A stretch of 64,000 nt of DNA from Tubiluchus corallicola (taxonomy: Eukaryota; Priapulida; Priapulimorpha; Priapulimorphida; Tubiluchidae): the NCBI GenBank assembly GCA_030141605.1, contig JAQGDQ010000108.1, forward strand, positions 496,001-560,000. The letters are read 5' to 3'. This document shows positions 1-12,700 of the stretch, one piece after another (within the stretch, counting starts at the first letter, position 1; each line of letters begins with the position of its first letter). Made by a program: the position numbers and the translations under genes. The notes under the pieces were generated by a model. That model worked only from the letters and a program-made list of their open reading frames with translations. It was not told where the DNA came from and searched no databases.

Positions 1-365
1 TTAAAGTGCAACTGGAAAACATTCAAAGTGACTGTCATATTTGCTGAGGCTGAAAAAAGGTTAATTTTCAATTTGATTTACGCAGCGTGTACTATTACTA
101 AAACAAACGTTAACATTTTTTAGCGTAAACGATTTAAACTTTCAGAAAAGATGAATATATTATGAAACAACTAATAAGAAATTCCACAGCTCCTAGTATT
201 CCTGAAATGCCAGACATGAAAGTAGATCGGCGTCTGTTAAATCGTTATTTTATACTAGATGGCATCGGAATGTTCAGCATCAGACCCTTGCATAACTGTA
301 CAGCTTGAGTGAATTTTGTTCAAAGATTATTTTTTTATACTTTTTGTTGTACGTAATCCTGTATA

Positions 366-955
366 TAGGGTATCTCAAAAGTCACTATACACTTTGATTT
401 CTCATTTTCTTTTTAAAATTTTCTACAATCGTAAATGAAAAGTAGCCTCTAGCAATGCTCTTTGTTTTTTATTGCAACCCCGCTGCTTTGGTGGTGACAG
501 CAACGTTAGAAATGAAGTATAAAATCAGCTAGGCATGATGAGTCCCTCGACCATCAACTGAAGCGCAGCAGAAATTCAAAGCATTAGATGGACCACATTA
601 TTGTCTCATTATTAACAATGTAATTTTTAACAAGGTGCAACCTTTCCTCATAAATCCATGGGCTGTAACAGACTTTCTCAACGCAAGATAACACCGACTT
701 GCCGTTAGATTAATCTCTGAGGCTCATAAGGTCCCCGACGACGGTAGCGGAAATAATAAAGCCTACTTGTGCAGTAGTTCTTTACAGATTTTCGTCTAAT
801 CATATAAAAAAATTGTTTTAGTTCAAGGTTTGCGTTGGACAACCTTTGTCCAAGGTTTTAATTCATCTTTACCAATTTTCAAACATTTTGCTTTCTTTGT
901 TAAAAATGCAGAAAATGTAAAGTATATACTTGTTTCTGACACACCCTGCTGTATA
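366..955. mobile_element. Mariner-like element remnant with short TIRs
   Basis: The left end reads TATAGGGTATCTCAAAAGT. The right end, reverse-complemented, reads GCAGGGTGTGTCAGAAACA, so imperfect inverted ends of about 28 bases flank 0.6 kb, next to TA dinucleotides. The interior shows no transposase frame. The style of the ends matches Tc1/mariner MITEs. Confidence 0.4.
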
Positions 956-1144
956 ATAAGCTGTAACGATTTACGGATATATATAAGCAAATTTTATAAA
1001 TAACCTAGCGCAAAAATCACCCTAAAGTTAAATCAAAGTTAAATTTCATAAATTATTTTAATTAAGATCATTTAAGAACGTAACAAAGAAAGCGTTCACA
1101 GTTGGCTGGTTTTGAGAAGTGTTCATTCTATTTTTTCTTCATAG

Positions 1145-2447
1145 ATACGTTGCCATAGTCCATCCACTGGAAGCTAGAAAATTCAACAGCAAATCAAGAG
1201 CTAGGAAAATCTTAGCTTTAGTGTGGATAACGCCGGCAATTGTCGCAACACCTTACCTGCAGAAATCAACGGTAAGACATATATGACACTATCTTCTCAG
1301 TCCAGCTAAGCTTTGCATTAGTTTTCAAGGAAGTAATTAAGACATGCATACATAGCCTTATTTCAAAAAGGCCTTTTGTTTTTGCAAATTACTCTTTGTC
1401 ATTTTCTGGAGCTGTTTGACAATGGAAGTAAATTTAGATTGATTTGATTGTAAGTTTAACCAAATTTCACAATGAACGAGAGCTCATACTGTTTCTTGAC
1501 CACTCATTAGAAATGAACAAGTAGGTTATCAAAGATTTACGCAATTAAAATCAATTAAACTTAATTAAATTTATTAACATCAAATAAGTAATAACAAGCA
1601 TATATCTTCGGCCAATTTCTCTAGTTATTTTGCAATTGTTTAGCAGAAATCATTTTTCCATTAAAGAGAGGAATTTAAAACTGGGCAAATGATGCCAGCG
1701 TAAAGCGCATAAACGCCGGACAATGACGTAAGTTGATGTTATGTTTTCTTTTGATTTTTATTCATTTCCATTTTTAAGGTCAAAGAAGCAACATTTTACA
1801 GCGATCTGGGAACCATCAGAAGAAAACTTTGCCAAGACGAAATGGACGCCAAGATGACGAAGGCCTTCTACACTTTTCTTTTCTTTTTTATCTACGTCAT
1901 GCCGCTAATTTTTATTTCTGTCACTTGTTTAGGTATTTATCATGATTCCAATTACTATCATTTGTTTTAATGAAGTTCACAGATAGTAAGCAATATAATC
2001 ACAATGAAAATGCTTTGAGGTGAAAACGACGATGCCAACGATGACAGTTACAATAATGGCTGCAAACGACAATAAGGCCTATGCACTACTGATTGTAATT
2101 TAATGATACTGCGCTTAATGTTCTTGGTTACGATGAAGACAGTAGTTAAAGCAATAACTGTGTATAACGCTTACATCGTCTACATTAACATGACGTTGGT
2201 AAATATTGAAAACTGCAGAGCAAAAAAGCTGGTTCCTGACATGTTCATGGTTATGCTGCTTCTGATTCCGGGATCAGAAAACGGAGGTCCAGAGGTTAGC
2301 AGGGTTATGACAAGGATGTTGATGCTGATGATGTGGCGAATGATGATGATGATGATAATAATGATAATGATGATGACGAGGACGACGGCGACGACGATGA
2401 CGACAATGATGGTGATGATGATGATGGTGATGATGATGAAGATGATG

Positions 2448-2523
<76 letters not shown>

Positions 2524-5500
2524 AGTGACGATGACGACGTTAACGATGAAGGTGACGATGATGAAGAGGAGCAGTAGAAGGAAAATTAGGAATAAAACGA
2601 CGAAGATGACAGTGATCACAGATGGCGATGTTAGTATAGCCATGGTGGAGTCATACTAGAGTCATAGCAAAACGAATTCCGCCGCGAGTAATGACGACTA
2701 AGCTAAAGTTACATATGCCGCTTTCTTTTTAACATAAGAAAGACTGAAAAATAACAACGACGAAACGAATGAAGTTTGATTAAATGGAAAGAAAAGGGAA
2801 GAAGAGGAAAGTACGTGGCAAAAAGCTTTCCATAATAAGTTACTTAGCTTACGTTTACTTTTTTGAAAAACATATGTAACTGAAAAAAATTCCTTATGAT
2901 TTAAAAAGTTCGGACCAGCTGCTAAGACGTCACTAGCTCACTATCCCAGTGTGTACTAAAGAGGTCACCAGCTCACTGTCCCAGTATGCACTAAATACGT
3001 CGCCAGCTCACTAACCCAGTGCACTAAAGACGGCACTAACTCACAAAAAACATTATTGACATTATTGACAACATAAAGTAATATATGGTTTAGCGAAGTG
3101 TGTGTTACGAATGATGTGATTATGTTTTCAAACTTTACGTGACGATAAAAACTTCCATAAGTTTCTTACTTAAATACCGGCCGCTAAAAGCCTAACTCCC
3201 AGCGCGGGAGTTTTAATATACAAGTTTAATGCAGCTTTACTACTGATACAAGCTCTATTTACCGATATAAAATTTGAAGACGATTTTTAGCTTTCCGTAA
3301 ATAAAGGGTTTTCTTGTCCTTTAATGTTTAATAACCGTCGGTAACTATTTGATCTGATAACAGATGCGTACTTACAAGTACAGCAACACTGGATACTACA
3401 GAGACATCAATTTCTGTTGATACAGGTATTGCCAGGGTTTTACTGAGTCAATCAGAAAACGGCAACGAAAGCGGAAGTCTAAGCGAAAGTTTTCGATGCC
3501 CACACCGCGGGCCAGTCAATCGACAAGACGAAAGCAGAAAGAAGGTAAACAGTTAAGTAACTTCCCGAGGCAGTTTACTCGAAATGAGGCGTTGCACTCA
3601 TTCTGTACACTGAGACAGTTTATCTACTCTAAATGAATTTGCTCACACATTCACATTGAAACAGTTTGCTCATGCTGAGTCGGTTTATTCACTGAGACAC
3701 TGAGACAAATTTATTCACTGTAATATCATGGCTTACTAATAATGAAGACAACTTACTCAGATTGTATAATCACACTAAGGTACATTATACACTCTGGTGC
3801 GATGTGCTTACATTGAAATGGTTTACTCATATCAAGATCATTTAGTCATATCGAAGCAGTGTATGCGGCTATACAATAGAGATGGCAAATTTTCACTGAG
3901 GCGGTTAGAAAAGAAGGGATAGGTAAATATGAAAATTCGCCCGTGTACAGAAGATGTTTACTTAATTATTTTTGATCAAGTCTTCGAACCAAGTCACTAA
4001 TATTCCAATGTTGTTGAGGGACAACGTTTTGAAAAAAGCGCAAGGCTTTATGAACTGGCAATGTATTGTCGTGAAATTTCACAGGAAATTACGAGAAAGA
4101 TTAAATTTTGCATTGATTGGCAGAGTCGATTTTTTGATCAACCATTTTGCATTAAAGATGGCGGCAGTAATGTCATTTCTAAAGGAAAAAACAGTTTGCG
4201 ACAAATAGCCATGTAAATTATTAGTATGGAATATACTAGAACGAAATCCGCATCGACTAACAGTGCTGGTTTTTCATCGGCCGTCTTGAATTCAAGGTGG
4301 CAGCGTTAACATCATTTTCGAAAAAAACTTAGGCTCCACCAATTTACAGTGGGCTGTCACCAAATATTATAGGTAGAATGAATTCAGCCTCAACTGACAG
4401 AATCAGATTTTCGATCCGCCATTTTGAATTCAAAGTGGTGGCGATAACATAATTTTTAACGGATCGTCACGAAACTTTATCGGAATACACAAATTTCGCA
4501 GCTGTTGACATAGTCTGATTTTTGATCAATAGTCTCGAGTTCAGTGAGACCCTCAACCAATCGAGTCGAACTTGTTAATAACATTGTTCATTACGTATAG
4601 ACACTTTTCAAAAACGTTTCTGATAGCAGAATGTGTGTTGAGACTAGTGAGACAAACTTCAGTAAGCGAGCTGAATAGTTAGGATGAGTAAACAACGCCA
4701 CCTTAATAAATATTCTCTGGATTAATAGACCAATCCAACAAAACTGATTACACCTACAGTCCAAATATTTGCTTGTAATTGGACGTATTAACCTGCATCC
4801 CAATTCAAACTTGTTTAAAGTCAATGCCCAGATTCTTGCGTTTTATTGCTGCCAAGAACGAAAAACCACTCAGAAGATAATGTAAATTTAGTGATTTCAA
4901 AACATCCAATAACTGCGTCGTTAAATAAACCTGCAACTAAAAAATGATACCCCAACTATTAATCAGGCGTAAATTTTTAATTACCGTCACTAATACGTCG
5001 TAGTATTGTAAATTCTTCCACTTGTTGTTGCAGGTTGCTAAAATGGTTGTAGTGATTTGTGTTGCCTTTATCATTGCCTGGTCTCCATACTTCATCATCA
5101 CCATGGTTACTACTTATCAGGTCAACTCGTTCTTTGATAAAGGGCAATTCTTCTTCACCATGATGACCATCAGCTTGTTTGCCTTCATCAACTCCTGCGT
5201 TAACCCCATCATCTACGTGATCATGAGCAGGAAGTTTAGAAATGGTTTCTACCGTATCGTCACCTGTGGGACATTGAGATACTCCGAAGTCTCACTCAGC
5301 TACAAGGCATCTTCAAGCGACAATAATTGCTCCTACGTGTCAACAGCAACAGTGAGGACATCGTCTGGATCGGTAAAAATTCGGCAAAGTCGTGACAGGA
5401 AGAGCCACACTGATTCCGGTCACGATAAGAAAATGGCATATAAGGAATGGCAAAAAGCTCGCTATGCCACTATATATTGCTTAGTCAATACTTTATTCGG

Positions 5501-6380
5501 CAGGACAAGCACCACGGAGCAGATAGAGCTGCATGAAACAATGGGAAGCAGTTATCACAATACTTCTCCAACAGAGGGCAGACGTGATACTGACCTAACT
5601 CATGAAAAGTCCCCAGGCGCAGTTATTCATGACGCCATTATTCATCCCCACATTACTAACAGTAACTTGACTGATGACAAGGTGAAATACAGCCACTTAA
5701 CAAGCAGTTTATCCTCTGACAATTTAACAAACCCGGATGACGAAAAAGGAGTTTCTGTTCCAAGAAAAACTGCCTCATTACCTAGCTTACAAATGCCCGC
5801 AAAGAAATCCTGCTTATTGAACAAAATGTCACCAACAGAAGCTATGCCAGAAAAGAAACGTCTGAATTACAACAAACCTGGATATTTTGAAGTATGTACC
5901 AAAGAAACAGCTACATTCTCAATGACAGGCAAGCCGTTTGAAACGGCAGTAACAGATACTTCTGTGGGACAAGATAACTCTGCCGCTGCAGGCGACAACT
6001 TTCTAAATAATAATATTCAGCGTTATGCTACTTCGTCAATGCCTATCAGTACTTGTTCAAACGATATTTTTAGCTGTGATAACGCGCTTTATCAAGATGA
6101 CGATAGCAGTTCGCTGCGCCATCTTGCAGCAAAGGAAGATACATTTTCGAAAAATGGAAAGTCTCTCATAAATAGACCTAAAGTTGAGAAAAAACCGTTT
6201 AGCGGTAACAAAAAAATTTCTCCAATTTCTTCGGTGGAAACTAAATGCAAACCATGTAAACCAAAGACGTTAGGATTTTCTGTTCGACGTATTTTTTCTT
6301 TACCTAATATGAAAAAGAATGCGTCACCTTTAGAAAATGGCAAGCTTTATAATAGTTGCGTTGAAGATGTACGTTTGTAA
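1145..6380 (+). CDS. Class A (rhodopsin-like) peptide GPCR, 5' partial, four exons
   Basis: Four exons join in frame: 1145-1271, 1779-1932, 3426-3544 and 5034-6380, each flanked by AG and GT. Exon 1 opens at the third base of the Arg of the DRY motif and continues YVAIVHP into TM4. Exon 2 carries the second-loop cysteine (KLCQDE) and TM5. Exon 3 is a polar third intracellular loop ending ESRKK. Exon 4 has TM6 (AWSPYF, with Ala where CWxP usually has Cys), TM7 with NPIIY, and MSRKFRNGF for helix 8. The cytoplasmic tail of about 380 residues is Ser/Thr-rich and unusually long. TM1-TM3 were not found in bases 1-1144, so the gene starts left of the window. The layout resembles TRH, trissin and related neuropeptide receptors in the plasma membrane; the ligand cannot be assigned. 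AATAAA at 7140-7145 is a candidate poly(A) signal. Confidence 0.9.
2310..2575. repeat. GAT/ATG trinucleotide microsatellite
   Basis: A pure (GAT)n core at about 2448-2522 is flanked by degenerate GAY/GAR triplets. It lies in a GPCR intron and creates false poly-Asp, poly-Met and poly-Ile frames. Confidence 0.95.
2926..3044. repeat. 35-bp tandem repeat, 3.4 copies
   Basis: Units share CCAGCTCACT.CCCAGT and recur every 33-35 bases in the intron before GPCR exon 3. Confidence 0.8.
3570..3870. repeat. Degenerate GTTTACTCA / ACTGAGACA minisatellite
   Basis: Short phrases such as GTTTACTCAT, CACTGAGACA and TTTATTCACTG recur irregularly every 15-35 bases just after GPCR exon 3. It is an old, diverged array. 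Confidence 0.6.
4060..4550. repeat. ~139-bp tandem repeat, three to four diverged copies
   Basis: The phrase TTTTGATC..CCATTTTGAATTCAAAGTGG, followed by a GCG/TAACATCATTTT stretch, starts near 4128, 4268, 4407 and 4515. Spacing is 139, 139 and about 110 bases. It lies in the last GPCR intron. Confidence 0.75.
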
Positions 6381-6645
6381 ATGCTGTTTCGTAATGGCAG
6401 AAAGCGTTTACATTGCATGGTTAAACGTTTACAAAGAACTTATTCAACTAGGCCTACGTGCAATATGTTAATTTTGCAACATTGGTGCATTTTACCGTTT
6501 TTCTTCATTCCAAATGTACGATATAGTAGTAAATGTCTAATTTTGAGCTTTATTTTGGCCATACGAGCACCTCCTTATTATAGCTCAGTGATACCGATGC
6601 ACAACACGTTTCGTCTTATTAATTCAAACAAAAGATAATCTACAG

Positions 6646-9600
6646 TATTTTCTTCGGTTCGTTAAAGATCAATTTCATCGAGTACACGTCTTGATATCGG
6701 AATACAAGCAGGTAACAGCCGCTGCCATTGCAGTGATGGAATAATTTCTATATGAATAATTATTCATGTATACATATGTAATTACTTACGATATAATATT
6801 TAATGAAAAATACAGCACTATAGATGGGCACGGACAAATCAACTTTTTATCCCACAAACCTTAAAACGAATTCCCTACTAAAGTTTTTCGATATATAGGT
6901 CAGGTATTTGGAAAATAGGCACAAGTCAGTAGCTTATAAATCGGCAATCGTCAACTCCTCTGTAAATCTACACTGTCTATTGTTTCTCATTATTGTGCAA
7001 TCTCTATTTTAGATTTGACTGATTTATGCAAAGCGCTGAAAACACACATATGTCATTACTGTTCTGTATATTACTGCAAAGATATTATATAGTCTATGTT
7101 ATGTCAAAAATACTGTTGTAATTGACCCTGAATCATTGTAATAAAATAGTTAATTTTATTATTTATATTATTTTATTTGTACAAAATCAAGACCTTTTAC
7201 AAAATATATAGCCACATTATATAATACCTGTGCATTTCGGGAAAAGTGTTAAGCAATTTTTTTGCTCTGACGTTTCCGAGACATTTCCTTTAACAGGTGA
7301 AATCTGTGTAAAATGCATAAAGTGACTTTGGCAAAACGCAAAATGAACGTAATTCGTGTTGAATTCAACTTTTGCAGTGCTAGATATTTTATCAAACACC
7401 CAGGCATCGCATAGAATGCGTGAGATGACTTACTCGCTGCTATATATTAACTAAGCGAATCAAGTGAGCCTCTGGGTTATTTGTTTTAATAGCGCCATAA
7501 AATCTGTTAGTGAAAAGAAAGGCCTAGGTGAATAGTATGAAGTAAATAATACAATTCTATACAATATAAATAATATAGAATGCTGGCCTGCATTACTGAC
7601 GTGTACATAATAAAGTATGTCAAGCAGTCCAGTTTTTGGCACACGAAACTGTAGTACGCCTACAACATTTCCTTCTCGTACAGGACCAGGTGCTGTCAGC
7701 TTGTTTTTCTGCGGATATTCAGCTAGGATATAATGTACTGCAATAGCTAACTATCAATAACGGGCTGTTTTTGACCCGGGTCATTGAGTTATTTACATCA
7801 TTATAAATTGCTGGTATTTTTATCACACAGAAAAGGAGGCCTTGCTGCATTTGCCTGCCTTTTTTCTAAACCAGTGCAAAATCATTTTTTCCTTTAAAGC
7901 CAAGAATCGTTAGGTATTTCTGCACAAAACACAAAAACATAGCACTTCTAACAGCAGACCTCATGCAACCTGCACGTTTACTTGAAATTCTTTCTACCAC
8001 TCAAATACAAGCACCTTCATTCTTTGTTTCAATCCATTAAATATCTAAACATGGCTTATCTCATACATTCCCTAAAACAAAATGGGTATTATTTATTTTG
8101 CTTAGGAAAATTATCACAAAACCTAAATATCATCTACTTTGCTTAATCAAACGTCTGCAACATACCTAATGCCTAAAAAGTGTAGAAAACCTATTTAAGA
8201 TACTTTAGCTGATTTGTCTGGCACTCTATAAAATGCCTAGTCATTTTATAAAATACCTGGTTTCACACTTTACCTGTATCATTTATAGCTTGTCGTTTAG
8301 GCGAAAAATCGCTTACGTCTGTGTTATGATTCGAATTTACTACTCACTCTGACGTCGCATAGAATTTCTTCCATCAGTAAACCGTCAATCTATATCTATA
8401 ATAGTCAGTGGACTGCTCATTCTATAGGAAACAGTTAACTAAGTCAATTTATTTTCAAACAACAAGTTATAAAGCACATATTACATGCAAAGTGATAATA
8501 AAATTCCAAAAAAGACAAAACTTTTAGCATCGCATGGGCCTATTTCCTTTTATGAATAATTGTGCGGTGTTCTAATTTTTACCTTTTTGTCAATAAAAAT
8601 ATCGGGTCGCTAAAGTCATTGTTTTTCATTGTTCTTTGGTACAAATTTCTTGTTTGACAATTGGAATAGAAACCTGCGACAATGTTTACGTTACACAGGC
8701 CAAAATGAATTCTAGTGCCTCAATCTCTGTACAGGGTCTATGTTCAGAATAAATCATGTCTAAACCAGACTCGGTACAAACTGGACTCGCCCAGTATAGC
8801 CTTAAATTTGGTATTATTTCAAGAGAGTTCTTTTTAATCCTTGAAGTTTTTAATAAAAATTCGATTCAAAACTGCGTACAACAAAGGAATTTGCATTAAT
8901 TATGTAAATCTGATTACGTGCTAACATTAAATCATTCATCGCTGCTGCTGTGGGGGGAAAGGGCGGTTAGTTTTCAGCAAATCTAAGAACTGGCTACAGA
9001 AATGGATCCAGTCTAGCAACCTGGAGTGTGCGTCGATGCGATCTAAAACTGGTATCGTTTGCTGAATAACACTTGTATTTGTCACGGCGTTAATTGTTAC
9101 ATTGAAAATCTGTGCCAAGTATCACGTACAAGGTTTTCTGTGTGTATCTTGCCAACGGAATGTTATTGTTCGTGTTATATTTTATTTTTTAATCACCGAC
9201 ACAGCCAAAAGATATGTGGAATGAAGGTCAACTTCCAGAGTAACTGTCAAATGAGTTGGACAAATTTCGCTTCAATAATGTTCTTGCGACTTCACAATAA
9301 TACCATTAGATAAGTTAGAGGATAGAAGTGTTTCTATAATATACTGTAACGAGACCTAGACACAACAATTGAAAGACATTCTAAATGTTAAATAACTGCA
9401 GCAATTTTTAGATGAAAGTAAAAAACGATGAGAATACTCAATTCGAAAAATTCTTTGAGTGTGTAACTAGGCAATGTCTGACTACATTAACTACCTGAAT
9501 TTGGCATCGTTTCAACTTTCTTATAGGAGGTCTGCTCTCTACTGAAGTGTGAACTCGGCGTACAACTTCTTGTGGTAACAGCCAGGGGGCGAATTGGACT

Positions 9601-9660
9601 GTTTATTTGTTAGATAAACGAACCAAGTGCTTCAGTGTTATCGTTCCAGCTATCCAATTT
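6646..9660. other. Intergenic, no gene seen
   Basis: AT-rich DNA between the GPCR and the secreted-precursor gene. It contains a GPCR poly(A) candidate at 7140. Frames here are short and lack domains or signal peptides; no repeat was recognised. Confidence 0.6.
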
Positions 9661-9692
9661 TTAATTGTAACGCTGGTAAACAGTGGTGATAC

Positions 9693-9698
9693 TATAAA
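9693..9698 (+). promoter_or_regulatory. Possible TATA box of the secreted-precursor gene
   Basis: TATAAA lies 63 bases upstream of the ATG at 9761, a plausible distance for a short 5' UTR. In AT-rich DNA this hexamer is common, so position is the only support. Confidence 0.2.
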
Positions 9699-9760
9699 CA
9701 AAAAAGTTGCGTTATTTTAGTTTACTTTTTGTAATTAACATAATCTGCTAGTCTGACATT

Positions 9761-12700
9761 ATGGTGCTGATAATGTTTAATAAAAGTGTGTTGTTAGTGT
9801 GGTTTGCCTGTGTTGTTGGACATGGCATTTTTACGTGTGGTAAGTCGCTTTAATAATGTATTCATGAACCAATTACAGATAAATTGAATTCCAATATACA
9901 TATATTAATATGTTACTACATTATTTACGTACAATCTAAATATGTTGAGTAGTTAAAAATCGTTTTTATCTTCAAAACTATTCCTTTTTCAAACTGTAAA
10001 AAATATTCTTGTTGAAGCACCAATTTTTAGACTGCTAAAGCACCCGACATCAGAACTGATTTTTAGAGTGCCTCGTGAAACCTATAGTCGTTCAACCAAT
10101 TGATTAGCCAATCTGTCAATCAGTCATTCAGTAGAAAAACCAGTTGTAGTGTGTATAAAACATCAAATATAGCGTCACTATAAAATTTCTTCGTTGTATC
10201 TGCTGTTCTTGTATCCGTTGTATCTGGTTGTGTCTACATTGTTCTTGACAGTGAGTCATTGAATTTTTACTATTTTTTATTTTACTAAGTAAACCTTGAA
10301 CTCATTCGAAAAATGAACGAGTCATTCAAGCTGTTGAATTCTGTCTGTTGATTCTGTGATACTAATTTGCCGGTTATGGTTACATATCAATAAATTTTGT
10401 AAATGAAGAAATTCATTTTAATCAAAGAGTTGTTGCAAAATAAAAAAGATAAAATTTCATTCAAATAATGAGAAGCCTTTTGGACAATAGTAGTAAATTT
10501 ATAGTAATTAGTAATTTGTGCATAAAACTGAGATGCAATTAACTTTCATCTGAAAATAATTAAGCTCGAGTATAAAAGGTGATATTTGAGATGCATAACT
10601 TAAGGAACAAGTTTTATTGAGTTGTGGTCAAAAAATGAACCTTATTCAGCCTCGCCTAAGGATATTTACCATAGCACGTAGTTTTTAAATACTAGTAGTT
10701 ATATATTGGTCTGCGCATGCTCTGTGAGGGCGAGGCAACCGCGGCGTAACTGATACGTGCTCGGAGAGTAAAGTTTAGTAACATGGACCCGTTCAGGAAT
10801 TTTCCCCGGCTTCCTTTTTCAGTCTAGTACAATCCTTCCCAGTCCAGTGCAATCCTTCCCATGCTTGCAAAGTGCGTTTCTTCCCAGCTTGCGTGGTATT
10901 AGTTTCTGTCTTAGTTCATACACTACAGTTTTCTAGTGTTTCGAAAACACTGCGTTCTTAGCACAGCATGCTCTTAACCTTCGCAAGGGTCGTACTTTCT
11001 AGAAATTAACAAGGTTGTAATTTTGAAAACTGGGGCTAGTTTTTACAACTTGAACACACCATGGATTTAACACAAGGAAATTCAATCAGCCGGATTCCTT
11101 CGGGACCTACAAAACAAAATGTAAATGGGAAAAATTACCTGGCATTCTGACAGAAATGGAAGGATCTGCACCAAAACAGTTCATATTTGTCACGAGATTA
11201 TTGCACTGAGGATGCACAGAATGAACAAATAAGCGAAAAATATAAATACGAATAAGAAAAACGGTTGATTAGGAAATTTACATATCAAGTACAGGATCCT
11301 AAATTCATTTCGCCAGCTGTTTTTAGAAATGGTACATTACACCATTATCTAGAAGTACACTTCGTCAGTGTATCATTTCGCCATCTATCATTTCGCTGGT
11401 AGATATTAGAAATGGTGCAGTACATATGTAAATAGTGCAACACTTCGTCAGTGCCTCATTTTGACAGTGTATCTTTTAGTCAGTTGTATCTTTTCGCTAG
11501 TCTCTAATATCACAAGGTTGTGTTAATAGTAACAATTTTTGCGCACAAACAAGTTCAAATTAAAGCAAAATTTTTGCCAGATCATTATGAAGGTACAATT
11601 TTAGTTCTTTACTCATAAGTACGCATTCCACCATTCCATGTCTAATGCGCTAACAAAATGTCAGACTGGCGAAAGTAATACACTAGCGAAATGATGCGCT
11701 GGCGAAGTTTGCCACTATTTAAAGTGAATTGCACTACTTCTGACTACAAGTGGCGAAATGATGCACTGGCGAAGTGTCGTACTATTTAAACGCTTATTGC
11801 ATTATTTCCAATAAAACCCGCGAAATGATATACTGGCGAACGATGCACTGGCAAGTGATAAACTTGTATAATGTACCACTGTCTAAATGTGCTTTGGCGA
11901 AATAATGCACTGACAAAATGGTAGACTGGCGAAATTATAGTCTAGCGAAATGCACCTTGGCAAAGTGATATACAATCTGAAACTTTATAGATTGATATTT
12001 CACCAGTGTCCAGTATAGAAACAGAACTTTAACCTGATTCGTTCATCTACAAAAATATTTTGGAACATTTGTTGATAAATTTCCGTTAAACAAGAAAGAA
12101 TTGAAACCCTACAATTGTAACTCAGACAATTAGCAAGTTAGTATAAACAAATTATTCATAAATAATAGTAAAATGTAACCAGCAGGAGACTGTGGATAAC
12201 ACCTAAATTTAAATGTTTTTTGTAGGTGATCCAGTAATTAGTCGTCATTACGCACAGGATAATCCAGAAATTATTGTGGAGGTTGTTTTGGATAAACAAA
12301 CTAATACTACTTTACCATCCATCAACGTCACGGACATTGATTACAGCAGTAATGTTATTGGGTTTGAAGAAAACGTGGATTTCGAAAGATTTGAGAATCC
12401 GAATGAAAATGCGATTCAAGAAATGGAAGGTGAACAGATCATAATCGATCACACAGCACTTGAAAATGATGTCAGCGATTACGATGAACTTGATGATGAC
12501 ACAGCCGAGGAAATTGTTGAAGCAGAATTTGACTATGCAACATATCTGGGTAAGGACATTTCAAAATAGATTTCCTCCTGACTATCAAAAAGAATAAAGG
12601 GAGCGGTAGGAGGCACGAAGAGAGGGAGTTAAGGAGGGAAAGAGGGAAATGAGAGAGAACGGGAAACAGACAGAGGACGAGAGACGTGAGACGTGAGGTC

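Noticed and set aside
2103-2659. Long poly-Asp, poly-Met and poly-Ile frames on both strands
   Set aside because: They are translations of the GAT/ATG microsatellite inside a GPCR intron.
5022-5033. Extension of the last GPCR exon upstream of 5034
   Set aside because: These bases are TTG TTG TTG CAG, the polypyrimidine end and AG of the intron; exon 3 joins at 5034 in frame.
6381-6638. 85-codon frame starting right after the GPCR stop
   Set aside because: No homology or signal peptide; it is 3' UTR sequence.
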